NCBI GenBank assembly: GCA_028716265.1
Contig: JAQUQD010000020.1
Coordinates: forward strand, 1-41,819
Source of the DNA: Bacteroidales bacterium
GTDB lineage: Bacteria > Bacteroidota > Bacteroidia > Bacteroidales > JAGONC01
DNA: 41,819 nucleotides
Reading direction: 5' to 3'
Shown here: piece by piece, positions 8,881-19,223 of the stretch
Layout: each line of letters opens with the position of its first letter
Position numbering within the stretch: the stretch's first letter is position 1
Program-made: the position numbers and the translations under genes
The notes under the pieces: model-generated
The model's input: the letters and a program-made list of their open reading frames with translations, nothing else
The model's database searches: none
What the model was told of the DNA's origin: nothing

Positions 8881-9113
8881 AACAGATGCTTAAATTTGAC
8901 AGTCAAAGATACAGGAAATAGTTGATGGGTTGTAATACCGTCATTAGGATAATAATATCTGTTAAGTGTCATTGTAGGGGAATAATAACATGTAAAAAAT
9001 TATAAATCAATATTTTATAAATTGTTCGTTATGCAGTTGATGATTCGGCCACAGGGATCAGTTGAGTTTTGTAGGGCTCTTGTAGGGGCTGTCGGGAAAG
9101 GAGAGAGGAGAAA

Positions 9114-9974
9114 TTAATTGTTCAAACTAGTATCAGGTTCGGCGTGGATGGTGATACGCAGGTAGGGGATCTCTTTTTGCAATTTGTCTTCAATTTCATC
9201 ACAATATTGATGAACCTTTTCAAGAGGAACATCGGGGGGCATCTCCAGGTGAAAATCAACAAAACGGTAACTTCCTGCTTTTCTGGTTTTCAGATCATGG
9301 TATTTCACTCCCATAGAGTTCAGGTGATGGATGAGTTCACTGAGTTCATTTTTGCTCCAGGAACTGTCAAGCAGGGGAGAAAAGGCCCTCGAGAGTAACT
9401 CATAGGCTTCCTTGATGATCATCAATGCTACCAGAATGGCTATGATGGGATCAAGGATATGAACATTTGTGATCCATATCAGTAAAAGTCCAGTTCCTAC
9501 TCCAAGTGAGGTATAAACATCTGTTTTCAGATGCAGTGCATCAGCTTCGAGGGCTACGGAATCAGTTTGCCGGGCAACTTTATAGAGGCGCCTGGAAACC
9601 AGGATATTCACACCCGCTGAAATGAACATGACCAGCGATCCCAATCCTATCGACTCTACGGGCTCATTTCCCCTGAATTTCCGGATGGCTTCAAAAATGA
9701 TCCAGCCAGCAGCCACAAGAATAAGCAGTGCCTCGATCACTCCCGAAAGGTTTTCAAACTTGCCATGCCCATAGGGATGCTTTTTATCCGGCGGATTATC
9801 GGAAACCCGGACTGAGAAAAATGCAATGACAGCAGCCAACAGGTCCATCATGGAATGAATGGCTTCCGATAGAATGCTGACCGATCCGCTGATGAATCCG
9901 ACAATGAATTTCATCACGATCAGGAAGGTGTTTGAAAGAATGGAAAGACGGGCAACGCGGACTTTCTGATTCAT
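9114..9974 (-). CDS. Cation diffusion facilitator (CDF) family transporter
   Basis: MNQKVRVARLSILSNTFLIVMKFIVGFISGSVSILSEAIHSMMDLLAAVIAFFSVRVSDNPPDKKHPYGHGKFENLSG; HxxxD and HPYGHGK motifs. Start adjusted from 10127 to ATG 9974. Confidence 0.93.
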   Translation of the reverse strand: MNQKVRVARLSILSNTFLIVMKFIVGFISGSVSILSEAIHSMMDLLAAVIAFFSVRVSDNPPDKKHPYGHGKFENLSGVIEALLILVAAGWIIFEAIRKFRGNEPVESIGLGSLVMFISAGVNILVSRRLYKVARQTDSVALEADALHLKTDVYTSLGVGTGLLLIWITNVHILDPIIAILVALMIIKEAYELLSRAFSPLLDSSWSKNELSELIHHLNSMGVKYHDLKTRKAGSYRFVDFHLEMPPDVPLEKVHQYCDEIEDKLQKEIPYLRITIHAEPDTSLNN

Positions 9975-10025
9975 AATTGATTTCGAAGTGACTGACAAAG
10001 GTAGAAAAGCAAAGAACAAATAGCA

Positions 10026-10730
10026 ATGAGTAAAAAATTTAAAATAAATACAGTCAGCGGTCAGCAACTTGTCTTGAGGAATCCCGACCTGGTCATGATG
10101 ATGAAGGATCGGCCTAATGCACCCCACCCCTGCAGGGGGGTAATTCCTCTATTAAGCCCTGTTTTAAATAGCAAAATTTGTTGTCAGAAATTTGATATAT
10201 TCTTCTTTGCTTTCACCTACCGGGCATTCGTACCGGCAGAGGATCTGAAACAAAAATTCGCCTACAAGGATTTTGAGAAAGCAACGAAATGCAGGCAGTG
10301 CCACACGGGATTTTATGAACAATGGACGCAGGCGATGATGTCGCAGGCCTACACGCACCACTGGGATGAAATTGAGTATTTCGAACTGGCTGTTGCCCAG
10401 GCAGAAAAGGTCCCTGCGATCAAGGAAGTGGTGGATGGATGCAATGGTTGCCGCATGCCCTACTTCGATCCGGACGGGAACATGACCATCATGCAGTGGA
10501 ATACAGCCAAACAGGGAGTCGACTACCGTATCAGTCCCAGGGAGACCAAAATGGAGACCTTCACATTTCAAATTCCATTCAATGCCGCACCCGGGGAAAT
10601 GCGGGTCACAGCCACGCTAAACTATCAGCTCCTGGTCAAACCGGTAGCCGACCTGTTGAACGTTCCTGCGGAAGAGTCGGAGATACGGCTTGTGAACAGC
10701 CACTCTACGCACTTCACCGTTCTGCCGTGA
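10026..10730 (+). pseudogene. Remnant of a multiheme c-type cytochrome; credible homology begins only after about 10200
   Basis: CRQCH heme site followed by HWDEIEYFELAVAQA and a second site reading CNGCR instead of CxxCH, jumping directly to a C-terminal MQWNTAKQGVDYRI...LNYQLLVKPVADLL region. The first ~60 codons lie over a repeat-like intergenic element. Confidence 0.55.
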
Positions 10731-10757
10731 TTTTTTAATATCCATAAACCACATATC

Positions 10758-11177
10758 ATGAAAAAGACAAACGCTATTCTTTTAAGCGGATTGGCACTGA
10801 TGATCATCGTCCTTGTGCCGGCTAAGCCTTTGAAAGCCATCCCTTCTTTTGCCCGCAAGTACCAGTTCAGTTGCCAGGTGTGCCATGCCCCCGCCATGCC
10901 AAGGCTGAAAGCCTACGGGGATGATTTTGCCGGAGCAGGTTTCCGTCTGACTGACACGGAAGCCCCACGGTATTTTGTTCCGGTGGGGGATGATAAGCTT
11001 TCACTGCTGAGAGTAGTTCCGCTGGCACTGAGGTTCGAGGGTTTTCTTTCCTATAACTACTCCGATGAGAAAACCGCCGACTTTGGCGTTCCCTGGGGGG
11101 CTCAAACTGCTTTCAGGAGGAGAGATTTCCAAAAAACTGTCCTATTACTTCTATTTTTTCATGGGAGAGAGGCGTGA
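10758..11177 (+). pseudogene. Cytochrome-associated outer-membrane protein, N-terminal part with CxxCH (frameshifted near 11095-11100)
   Basis: Signal peptide then FARKYQFSCQVCHAPAMPRLKAYGDDFAGAGFRL. Reading continues as homologous-looking protein only to ...DFGVPWG, then the +1-shifted frame (11065-11958) takes over. Confidence 0.7.
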
Positions 11178-11958
11178 AGTGGCAGGCATCGAAGATGCAT
11201 TCATCATGTACCACGACCTTTTCAGAAGTGGGATCAATGTTTCCTTCGGTCAGTTCCAGGCATGCGATCCGCTTTACAAAAGGGAATTACGGTATACACT
11301 GGAAGACTATTTGATCTACACTATCAAACCGGGGAACTCATCCATTTCGCTCAAATACGAAAGGGGACTGTTATTTGATTACGGTCTGAAGACAGGAACG
11401 GATTTCGTCCTGGAAATAGTGAATGGGAACGGGATCGGTCCTGCTGGTGAAGGGTATTTGTTTGATATTGACAAATACAAAAATTTCCTGCTGAAGATAT
11501 CACAATCAGCCGGGAAGTACGCCAGTGTGGGATTTTTTGGTTACCTTGGTAAAGAAGCGCTGAAAGATGTCACTTCCATGACCAACAGCATGTACATGTT
11601 CGGGCCCAATCTTACCCTTGATTTCAATGAAAAGTTCATTCTGAACGCACAGTATCTTTACCGCAATGATTCGAGGGTTGTTGTAGAAACTGACGCCATC
11701 GCCGTACAGGAGGATGTGGTGACGCAGGGCGGATTTGCAGAGCTTATTTTTTCGCCCAGGGGGGACCGTAGCGACTGGTATCTTACAGCGCTTTTCAACT
11801 GGGTGGATTCGGATCTGGATTACCTCGACTACACCTCCGCTACGTTGCATGCGGGGTACCTGTTACGTCGCAACATACGGCTGGTGGGAGAGTATTCACA
11901 GGGATTCACCGGTGAAGAGTTCGGGAAGGCGAGTGTGGGATTTGTGGCCGCGTTTTGA
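11065..11958 (+). pseudogene. C-terminal beta-barrel part of the same frameshifted outer-membrane protein
   Basis: Coherent OMP-like sequence LKLLSGGEISKKLSYYFYFFMGERREVAGIEDAFIMYHDLF... to C-terminal ...KASVGFVAAF. Removing one G from the G6 run at 11095-11100 joins the two frames. Confidence 0.7.
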
Positions 11959-12018
11959 TGAGATGTGAAAGGAGAGAAGAGAAAGGAGAGATGAGAAAAG
12001 CGTACCTTTGCAGATAAA

Positions 12019-13665
12019 ATGGAACATATGAGATATCAAACATTATTTCTTACAGGACTGTTACTATTTGGCGGTTTCATTGGATCAAAGGCATGCACAG
12101 TCATCGCCGTGGGTAAAAATGCATCGGCCGACGGCTCGGTGATCATATCCCATACCGACGCTGGACCGGATTCCCGTATCTTCGTCGTTCCCGGACGCAC
12201 ATTCGAGGCAGGTGCCATGGCACCGGTTTACCTTGACATTCAGGATGCTCACCTGCCCCTTGGTGATGACGGCAGGATCCTTGGCTACATTCCCCAGGTG
12301 AGGCAAACCTATACGTATTTCCAATCGGCCTACTCCCATATCAATGAATTCCAGCTGGGTATCGCCGAAAGTACGACCGACCAGCGGCCGGAGCTGGTGG
12401 CCGACATCGAAAACGGCAAACAGATCATGACCATTGAGCAGGCCATGATCTTTGCCCTTCAACGCTATAAAAAGGCCCGCGAAGCGGTTCTCTTTATCGG
12501 AGACCTGATGACACGCTATGGCTTCCTGCCCTCGAGTGGAACAGGTTCTGAGACACTGGTCGTGGCCGACACGGAAGAGGTGTGGATCATGGAGGTGTTC
12601 GGCATCGGACCCGTGTGGACGCCCGAAAGCGGTAAACCCGGAGCTATCTGGGCAGCACAGCGCCTGCCCGACGATCAGGCGACCATGATTCCGAATTTCA
12701 GCATCATCAAAGAAATCGATGCAAAGGATGCGGATAATTTCATGGTGTCGTCAAACTACATGCAGGAAGCCATCGACCGCGGATGGTACGATCCCGCCCC
12801 GGGCAAACTATTTATCTGGCAGGAGGTCTATGCTCCCATCCCTGCCGAATATGCCACCAGCCGCTTCTGGCTGTTCTTCCAGACCTTCGCACCGAACTAC
12901 AAACAGTGGCCCGACCGTTTCCTGCACGGTAATCCCTACAAGGGGATCAACCAGTACTTCCAGATCGTGGAGCCACTTTCCATCTACCCGTTCTCTGTCG
13001 TGCCGGAGAAAAAGATTTCTGTGCAGGATATCATCGCTTTTCAGCGTTCAACATTCGAGGGTACTATCTACGATATGACCTCCGGTCCCCAGTGGCTTGT
13101 CCCTGACGGAAAAGGAGACTATATCATGAGTCCCCTGGCCACTCCTTTCCCGGGCAGCGAACTGCGTAAGCTGCTGGAGATCACCTACCGCAGGCCAGTG
13201 GCACGTCACAGGGGACATTACGGGATGGTGAACCAGCTGCGCGGATGGCTCCCCGACGAAATCGGAGGCGTCTACTGGGTGTATCTCGACAATCCCTATT
13301 TCAGCCCCTATGTACCGATCTATGCAGGCAACCTCTCGGTGGCGGAAACATACGCCATTTATGATCCCGAAAAATACGACGAGCGCTCAGCCCGCTGGGC
13401 GATCGACTTTGTGGACAACCTGGCCAACCTGAAATTCCAGGACGTGATCAACGACGTCCGAGCCGTGCGGGATCCGTTTGAAGCTGAGATCTTTGATAAA
13501 CAGAGTCAGATCGAAACGGAGGCACAGCGTTTATACAAGTCCGATCCCGCATCTTCCAGAAAGTTTCTGACGGACTATTCAAACGGGCTTATGAATGAGG
13601 TCACTGTGATGTTCCTGGAGCTGAGGGATGCGATTATTACAAAGTACACGAACAACAGGGAGTAG
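12019..13665 (+). CDS. C69 family dipeptidase
   Basis: Signal-like N-terminus with catalytic-type CTVIAVGKNASADGSVIISHTDAG; GTGSETLVVADTEEVWIMEV; length as in peptidase family C69. Confidence 0.9.
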   Translation: MEHMRYQTLFLTGLLLFGGFIGSKACTVIAVGKNASADGSVIISHTDAGPDSRIFVVPGRTFEAGAMAPVYLDIQDAHLPLGDDGRILGYIPQVRQTYTYFQSAYSHINEFQLGIAESTTDQRPELVADIENGKQIMTIEQAMIFALQRYKKAREAVLFIGDLMTRYGFLPSSGTGSETLVVADTEEVWIMEVFGIGPVWTPESGKPGAIWAAQRLPDDQATMIPNFSIIKEIDAKDADNFMVSSNYMQEAIDRGWYDPAPGKLFIWQEVYAPIPAEYATSRFWLFFQTFAPNYKQWPDRFLHGNPYKGINQYFQIVEPLSIYPFSVVPEKKISVQDIIAFQRSTFEGTIYDMTSGPQWLVPDGKGDYIMSPLATPFPGSELRKLLEITYRRPVARHRGHYGMVNQLRGWLPDEIGGVYWVYLDNPYFSPYVPIYAGNLSVAETYAIYDPEKYDERSARWAIDFVDNLANLKFQDVINDVRAVRDPFEAEIFDKQSQIETEAQRLYKSDPASSRKFLTDYSNGLMNEVTVMFLELRDAIITKYTNNRE

Positions 13666-13737
13666 TCGGCAGTTGGCAGTTAGCAGTAACCGATCAGAAG
13701 CTGGCAGGCAAGGGATTGTATGGATTGATTTGATAAC

Positions 13738-14604
13738 TTATTCCTTTCCCTTTTTCGTCAGGGGTATGACACCAGCCATATCGCCGATGATGTTGACCAG
13801 TTCGGCTCCGGCTGGGACGACAATTTTCGCATTGTTTTCCAGGGACACTTCAAGGGTTTGTAACTTCCTCAGCAACTGGGCATTGCCAACAAAATACTTA
13901 TCGGCAGCCTCATTAACAAGACGGATGGCTTCCGCTTCCCCTTCGGCCTGAAGGATCCTGGATTGCTTTACCCCTTCCGCTTCCTTGATCTTGGCACGCT
14001 TCTCCCCGTCGGCAACCGTTTCCCGCGCCGTGGCAAAGTCGATGGCGGCGATCTTTTCATTTTCCGCCTTCACCACTTTGTTCATGGTATCCTGAACATC
14101 CTTGGGAGGATCGATCTCCTTGAGCTCCGTGCGAACGATCTCAATTCCCCAGCTCTGGGTTTCTTCCCTCAGTGTGCGGTGTAATTCCGAATTGATCTTT
14201 CCGCGCTCACTGTTGGCCGACTTCAGGGTCAGGGTCCCGATGATATTCCTGAGGGTGGTACGTGCAAGGTTGACGATCTGAATCTTGTAATTATTGACGT
14301 GATACTGTGAATTTTTTACACTTTCTTCGTCCTCTTTCACCTTGAAATACACCTGGGCATCCACGCGGGCATTCAGGTTATCGTTGGTGATGATCTCCTG
14401 CGGCTCTGCGTCCACCATCTGCTCGGTAATATTGACCCGGTACATCCGTTCGATCAGCGGGATGATCCAGTGAAATCCGGCATTGGCAAACCGGTTGTAT
14501 TTTCCAAACCGTTCAATGAGCCCTTTGTGTGTGGGCCTGACGATACGTAATCCCCAGAAAAACAGGATAACGATAGCAGCACCAATAATAATGTAAATGT
14601 TCAT
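13738..14604 (-). CDS. SPFH/Band 7 (stomatin-like) membrane protein
   Basis: N-terminal TM; IVRPTHKGLIERFGKYNR; ARTTLRNIIGTLTL; AEGVKQSRILQAEGEAEAIRLVNEAA. Confidence 0.94.
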   Translation of the reverse strand: MNIYIIIGAAIVILFFWGLRIVRPTHKGLIERFGKYNRFANAGFHWIIPLIERMYRVNITEQMVDAEPQEIITNDNLNARVDAQVYFKVKEDEESVKNSQYHVNNYKIQIVNLARTTLRNIIGTLTLKSANSERGKINSELHRTLREETQSWGIEIVRTELKEIDPPKDVQDTMNKVVKAENEKIAAIDFATARETVADGEKRAKIKEAEGVKQSRILQAEGEAEAIRLVNEAADKYFVGNAQLLRKLQTLEVSLENNAKIVVPAGAELVNIIGDMAGVIPLTKKGKE

Positions 14605-14909
14605 ACTGACCTCCGGATTTTGATGAATTGTTTGTTAAAGGCAGGATAACGCAATATATTCAGGTAACAAATCTATTAATAGTTATCGTGAAATTGTCGA
14701 ACCAGTAAAAATATTTCTTTTAAAAGTTGAATACCCCCTTTTTTTGTTGTACATTTATACATTCTTTTTACCCTTCAGGTTTTAAGAGCCCATCCTTTTC
14801 ACCCATTCAGGAGCAGGACCTGCACATCTTACGAAACAGTTGTAATTCAGGCAGTTGAGCTGAACCCAACGTGTCAGGTTTCAAGGTTAATCATTTAATT
14901 TTCAGTATC

Positions 14910-15506
14910 ATGTTTGGAAGAAAGCGAATTCAGACATTCAAGGAATTCCACCGTCTTGTTCCTGAGATTCTCCGTCGTATGAACGAGGATCAGGGACTGG
15001 CGCTCAGAGCGGCTGTCAATCCTCTGCTTGCTTTCAGGGAGATGGGATTGTTGCTGACCGGCGACGTGGAAAAAGAGGTGGAAAAGATCCTGCGTTTTAC
15101 TCCCCAGGAGCGTAAACGTCTGGAAGACCTTGAAAAGGAACTGCACAAACATACGGAAAAACCGGTCGATTTCAGGTCGGATGAAGAGGTGGGGGCTTTG
15201 CTGGTGAAAGACCTGAAGCTGAAGAAGGGAAGAGTCACCAAATCCGTAGAAACTTCTGATGTTCTTGAGAGCGCCCGTATCCTTTTAAGCAGGAAAAAGG
15301 CGGTATGGTCGGATCCTCTCGAAGAGCTTAAAGATGCGCATCCCATGATGCCTGCCCTTCTGGAATACAGGAGGATTTATCGCGGCAAACCGGGATTTGC
15401 TTCGAAAACATATTACAATGAATTGAAATCCGGTAAGCGCAAGTTACCCATCACCGGTATACGGCTGACCTTCCCCGGTGGTGTTCCAATCCATGAGGAG
15501 GAATGA
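14910..15506 (+). CDS. Hypothetical protein, first gene of the 14910-21788 cassette
   Basis: ATG at 14910 (MFGRKRIQTFKEFHRLVPEILRRMNEDQGLALRAAVNPLLAFREMG...), ends 1 bp before the next ATG (15508), indicating tight coupling. No family recognised. Confidence 0.72.
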   Translation: MFGRKRIQTFKEFHRLVPEILRRMNEDQGLALRAAVNPLLAFREMGLLLTGDVEKEVEKILRFTPQERKRLEDLEKELHKHTEKPVDFRSDEEVGALLVKDLKLKKGRVTKSVETSDVLESARILLSRKKAVWSDPLEELKDAHPMMPALLEYRRIYRGKPGFASKTYYNELKSGKRKLPITGIRLTFPGGVPIHEEE

Positions 15507-15507
15507 T

Positions 15508-18500
15508 ATGGCAAATACACAAGGTTTTGAGATCGTAGCTGAAGTGGGTGTTTCCGTCTTGCTGGAAATGCTCAAAGCTGCCTGGGACAATGGAGGCACG
15601 GATGCCGAAGGAGCGATCCCCCACGAGGTGGAGATCGCCACCGGTACTGCCATTGGTCCCTATCACGTTCAGGCCGGACAGGTCACCCTGCCCAAGGAAG
15701 GCCTCAGCCTGGTCATGGCGCCGGCTGTCAACGGTGTCACGGCGGGTTTTGACACACAGATACAGGTCGATATGGATCAGAACGCACTACCGGTGCCATC
15801 ACTGTCTCACTTTGACATGACGGCAGCCGTTGGGATCACGGCTTCTTTCGGTATCGTGCCCGGAACCACGATCAATGTAGGCGTCATCTTTGAGGGACTG
15901 GCACGCAGCAGCGTCACCGTATCCCTAACCAGCGGCGACCCGATCGGGGCCATCACCCTGCAGATGATCAGGGAATATGTCCATAACCTGTATGTTGATG
16001 GTACCATACCTCACTCCGTCACCCGGGAAGGGGTATCCTATGGGATTTTTACCTTCGATGCCTACCTGGAGACTTATGACGACGAGAACGATACGGCTAT
16101 GGAGATCTCGGTGACACAACCCGACACGGATCACATCCGGGTAACCATTCCTGTTTATCTCAGGCTGAATCACTTCAACAATCCGCTGGTGCTCTCTCCG
16201 CTGGGTATCCGGGCAGATGCCATTATTACAGCACCGTTCCAGTATACCTCCGGAGAGGTCCTAAGCTCCCTGAGCTCAGGATCCGTTACAGTGGAAAATA
16301 TCCAACCGGCTTCGGGAGTGGAAGGCACGAATTATACAGCTGACAAGGCTGGTGCAGCTGTCCTGGGTATGGACCTGGATGCGCTGATCAGCGCCCGCGT
16401 GTCGGCCGAGATCACCACGGTCATGAATGCCATTGGTGAGATCAGGGTGACGGTGCCTACGGTCGCCCAGATTGAAACCCTCATTGGCGATCATGTATAC
16501 CAGGACTTATTGTCCCGCAGATATTTCGGCACCTGGACGCCTGAAACGCCGGAGGGCACTTCCGTCACCATCGAAGAGGTGAGGCCGAAGGCGCTGGCCG
16601 ATGCCCTGGCCATCGCCATCAATCCGCAGAACGGTGCCGACGAGAATGCCCTGGCCAATTTTATCCCGGCAGGACAGGCTTTTGCCGTGGCAATGGACGA
16701 TGAGTATGTGGAGCAGCTGATCGGTGAGATCGTTGACCGGCCAAGGGATGATGGTGGCTTCGGGGGAATACCCACGACTTTTCCCAATATCGAGGGCCAT
16801 GAATGCACGGTCAATCACCTGCACTGGAACTGCCAGTCCGGAGCCATCCATTTCTGGGGAGATGTGACCGTGGTGGATGCTATCTGCAAGACCGATGTCA
16901 CGGTGGATTTCTGGGCCGACATCGGCCTGCGGTGGACGAGTCCCGGCGCCGACGGAGGCCAGACGCTGGAACCCTATGTCATCGACAAGGATGCCGACCT
17001 GCCCTGGTGGGCCTGGCTGCTGGCCATTCTTACCTTCCTTTTCGAGATCATCCTGGGGATCATTGCCATTGTACTGGTGGCGGTTGCTGAAAAGATTGCA
17101 GAGCGAGTCGGCGGAGCAGTCATGGAAGACGAAGTGAGCGGCCAGCTACAGTCCATCGGAGCCTGGCCGCAGCAGCTTCAGGGGATCGGTACGGTGCAGT
17201 CCACGTTCCAGGAGGAAGTGGGTATTGCATCCGACGGGCTGGTCTTTTCCGGATCGATCCTGATCACTGCCATGTATCAGATGACCATGGTGTCGCCGGC
17301 CAATGCGGGGGGACCCTATACGTGCCAGTCACTACAGACGATCCATCTTGATGCAGGCCCAGCCCATCCCTCGCTGAACTTTCAGTGGCGGCTGGGCGAC
17401 GGTAGCTCGGCCTCGGGCCACGCTGCGGATCACAAATACATCGACAACGGACTTTATGTGGTCAGGGTCAGGGTGAAGGTCACGGAGCAAGGGGGAGCCA
17501 CAACGCACCACTCGGTGGTGATGAAGGTTAAAAATGTCAGACCGTCGGTGGATGCCGGTCCCGATATTGAGATCGATGAAGGGCAGGTGGTGGATCTCTA
17601 CGGCACTTTTTCCGATCCTGAGTGGGTAGACACGCATGAGGCCACATGGAACTTTGGTGATGATTCGCTGCCCCAGAAAGGTGTCCTGACTGAAACCAAC
17701 GATCCTCCCCTGTCGAGCGGAGTGATCACCGGCAGTCACGCCTGGTGTAACAACGGTGAATACAGGGTCACCCTCCAGGTTAGGGACAAGGATGGAGGAG
17801 TGAAGGAGGACTCGCTCATCGCAAAGGTCAGGAATGTAACCCCGAAGGTCGATGCCGGTGACATCTTCTTTGCATATCCCTGCACTCCGGTGACGCTCGT
17901 CGCCAGGTTCAAGGATCCCGGTTGGTGCGATACCCACAAGGCGTTCTGGACATTTGGCGACTGTACACCACGTGTGCCCGCCACGGTGAAGGAAAAGCAT
18001 GAACCTCCTGAAGGATTTGGCATTGCTGCGGCCACGCATGTTTATCATACGTGCGGTACGTTCCTCGCTGAGTGTGAGGTGATCGACTCTGACGGTGCCT
18101 CAGGAACGGATACGCTTCTGGTACAGGTTGTCGACGTGCTGAACAAGACCTTTGAAGAGGGCTTCCGCAACCTGGTGCAGGGAGTCGTCGCCAATGAATG
18201 GGAGCCGTATCCGATACCGGGTACAGGAGTGGTTCCCGGCATCACCGCATTGCCGGATCAGCTAGCAGGGATCAAATTCCTGCCTGCGGAGTTCATCCTC
18301 CATTCGGGTCAGCGATCCCAGCAAATCCTGCTGGAACGAACCGGAGCGGCTGGCATCTGGCAGCAGGTCGGCACCAACCCGGGATGGGATTATCAGGTTT
18401 CCGCATGGTATCACCTGAATGAAAATTTCGGGGGAAAGTGCCGGCTTGGTATTGATCCAAAGGGAGGGAAAGACCCGTCTTCCGCTGACATTTTATGGAC

Positions 18501-19185
18501 CGAGGGACAGATGAAGCACGAATGGGATCAGCTGGCAGGGCGTATCACTGCCCAGGGGAACATACTGACGATTTTCCTTGAGGTAAGATCCGATAAGGAA
18601 CCTGCACATGCCTGGTTTGACGATGTGAGGATCCTGCCGTACCCCTGCCCGCTTGAAGAACCGGTAAGGGAGGAAGAAGAACCAGAAGGCCCGAAAAGCA
18701 GGTGTGTGAACTGGAAGGAGGAGAAAAAGGAAAGAAATGTCGGTCCCAAATACGAGAAGGACGGATTCTCTTTTTCAAGCATAGATAAGACTGACCTTCG
18801 CATCGTGCTTTGGGGAAAGCCTGAAGGCACTGGCAAACTATCAGTTCCGCCGAAAGGACTCAGTGTAGCATTGCCATTTACCGCAAGGATCGTGACGGCC
18901 ACCATGATCCGGTACCATTCGGATCGTCATTTCATGGAAGCGTATGACCGTGACGGAAATCTGCTTGGTACAGTCAGTTCCTCCCTGCAGGGGGAATCCG
19001 AGCTCCTCAAACTGGAAATGGAAGGGATAGCCGGTTTGGTTTTCAGAGGGGGAGGTAATGAAACCCTGCTGATCGAACTCTGCATCGCCACCGGGTCAAC
19101 CATCACAGGAAGACCGGAAGGCTTCACCGGAAAGAAATATTCCGGCATTGTAAATATCGCAGCCAGGAAACGGGGCTGCAGGTAA
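15508..19185 (+). CDS. Large multidomain protein: beta-rich N-terminal region, single hydrophobic segment, three PKD-like domains, jelly-roll-like region and C-terminal domain shared with the next gene
   Basis: GAGGAG RBS at 15495-15500 before ATG 15508. PKD-like FQWRLGDGS, ATWNFGDDS, AFWTFGDC; hydrophobic WAWLLAILTFLFEIILGIIAIVLVAVA near 17005-17085. No N-terminal signal peptide visible. Confidence 0.8.
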   Translation: MANTQGFEIVAEVGVSVLLEMLKAAWDNGGTDAEGAIPHEVEIATGTAIGPYHVQAGQVTLPKEGLSLVMAPAVNGVTAGFDTQIQVDMDQNALPVPSLSHFDMTAAVGITASFGIVPGTTINVGVIFEGLARSSVTVSLTSGDPIGAITLQMIREYVHNLYVDGTIPHSVTREGVSYGIFTFDAYLETYDDENDTAMEISVTQPDTDHIRVTIPVYLRLNHFNNPLVLSPLGIRADAIITAPFQYTSGEVLSSLSSGSVTVENIQPASGVEGTNYTADKAGAAVLGMDLDALISARVSAEITTVMNAIGEIRVTVPTVAQIETLIGDHVYQDLLSRRYFGTWTPETPEGTSVTIEEVRPKALADALAIAINPQNGADENALANFIPAGQAFAVAMDDEYVEQLIGEIVDRPRDDGGFGGIPTTFPNIEGHECTVNHLHWNCQSGAIHFWGDVTVVDAICKTDVTVDFWADIGLRWTSPGADGGQTLEPYVIDKDADLPWWAWLLAILTFLFEIILGIIAIVLVAVAEKIAERVGGAVMEDEVSGQLQSIGAWPQQLQGIGTVQSTFQEEVGIASDGLVFSGSILITAMYQMTMVSPANAGGPYTCQSLQTIHLDAGPAHPSLNFQWRLGDGSSASGHAADHKYIDNGLYVVRVRVKVTEQGGATTHHSVVMKVKNVRPSVDAGPDIEIDEGQVVDLYGTFSDPEWVDTHEATWNFGDDSLPQKGVLTETNDPPLSSGVITGSHAWCNNGEYRVTLQVRDKDGGVKEDSLIAKVRNVTPKVDAGDIFFAYPCTPVTLVARFKDPGWCDTHKAFWTFGDCTPRVPATVKEKHEPPEGFGIAAATHVYHTCGTFLAECEVIDSDGASGTDTLLVQVVDVLNKTFEEGFRNLVQGVVANEWEPYPIPGTGVVPGITALPDQLAGIKFLPAEFILHSGQRSQQILLERTGAAGIWQQVGTNPGWDYQVSAWYHLNENFGGKCRLGIDPKGGKDPSSADILWTEGQMKHEWDQLAGRITAQGNILTIFLEVRSDKEPAHAWFDDVRILPYPCPLEEPVREEEEPEGPKSRCVNWKEEKKERNVGPKYEKDGFSFSSIDKTDLRIVLWGKPEGTGKLSVPPKGLSVALPFTARIVTATMIRYHSDRHFMEAYDRDGNLLGTVSSSLQGESELLKLEMEGIAGLVFRGGGNETLLIELCIATGSTITGRPEGFTGKKYSGIVNIAARKRGCR

Positions 19186-19223
19186 CTGAAATGAATCGTT
19201 GAACAAACTTTAATCATAATGCT

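Noticed and set aside
12003-12010. TACCTTTG promoter-like -7 motif upstream of the C69 gene
   Set aside because: No TTTG at the expected ~20-bp spacing (nearest about 45 bp upstream) and very close to the ATG; not reported as a promoter.
17332-18048. 238-aa minus-strand ORF
   Set aside because: Antisense within the PKD region of the 15508-19185 gene; no domain evidence.
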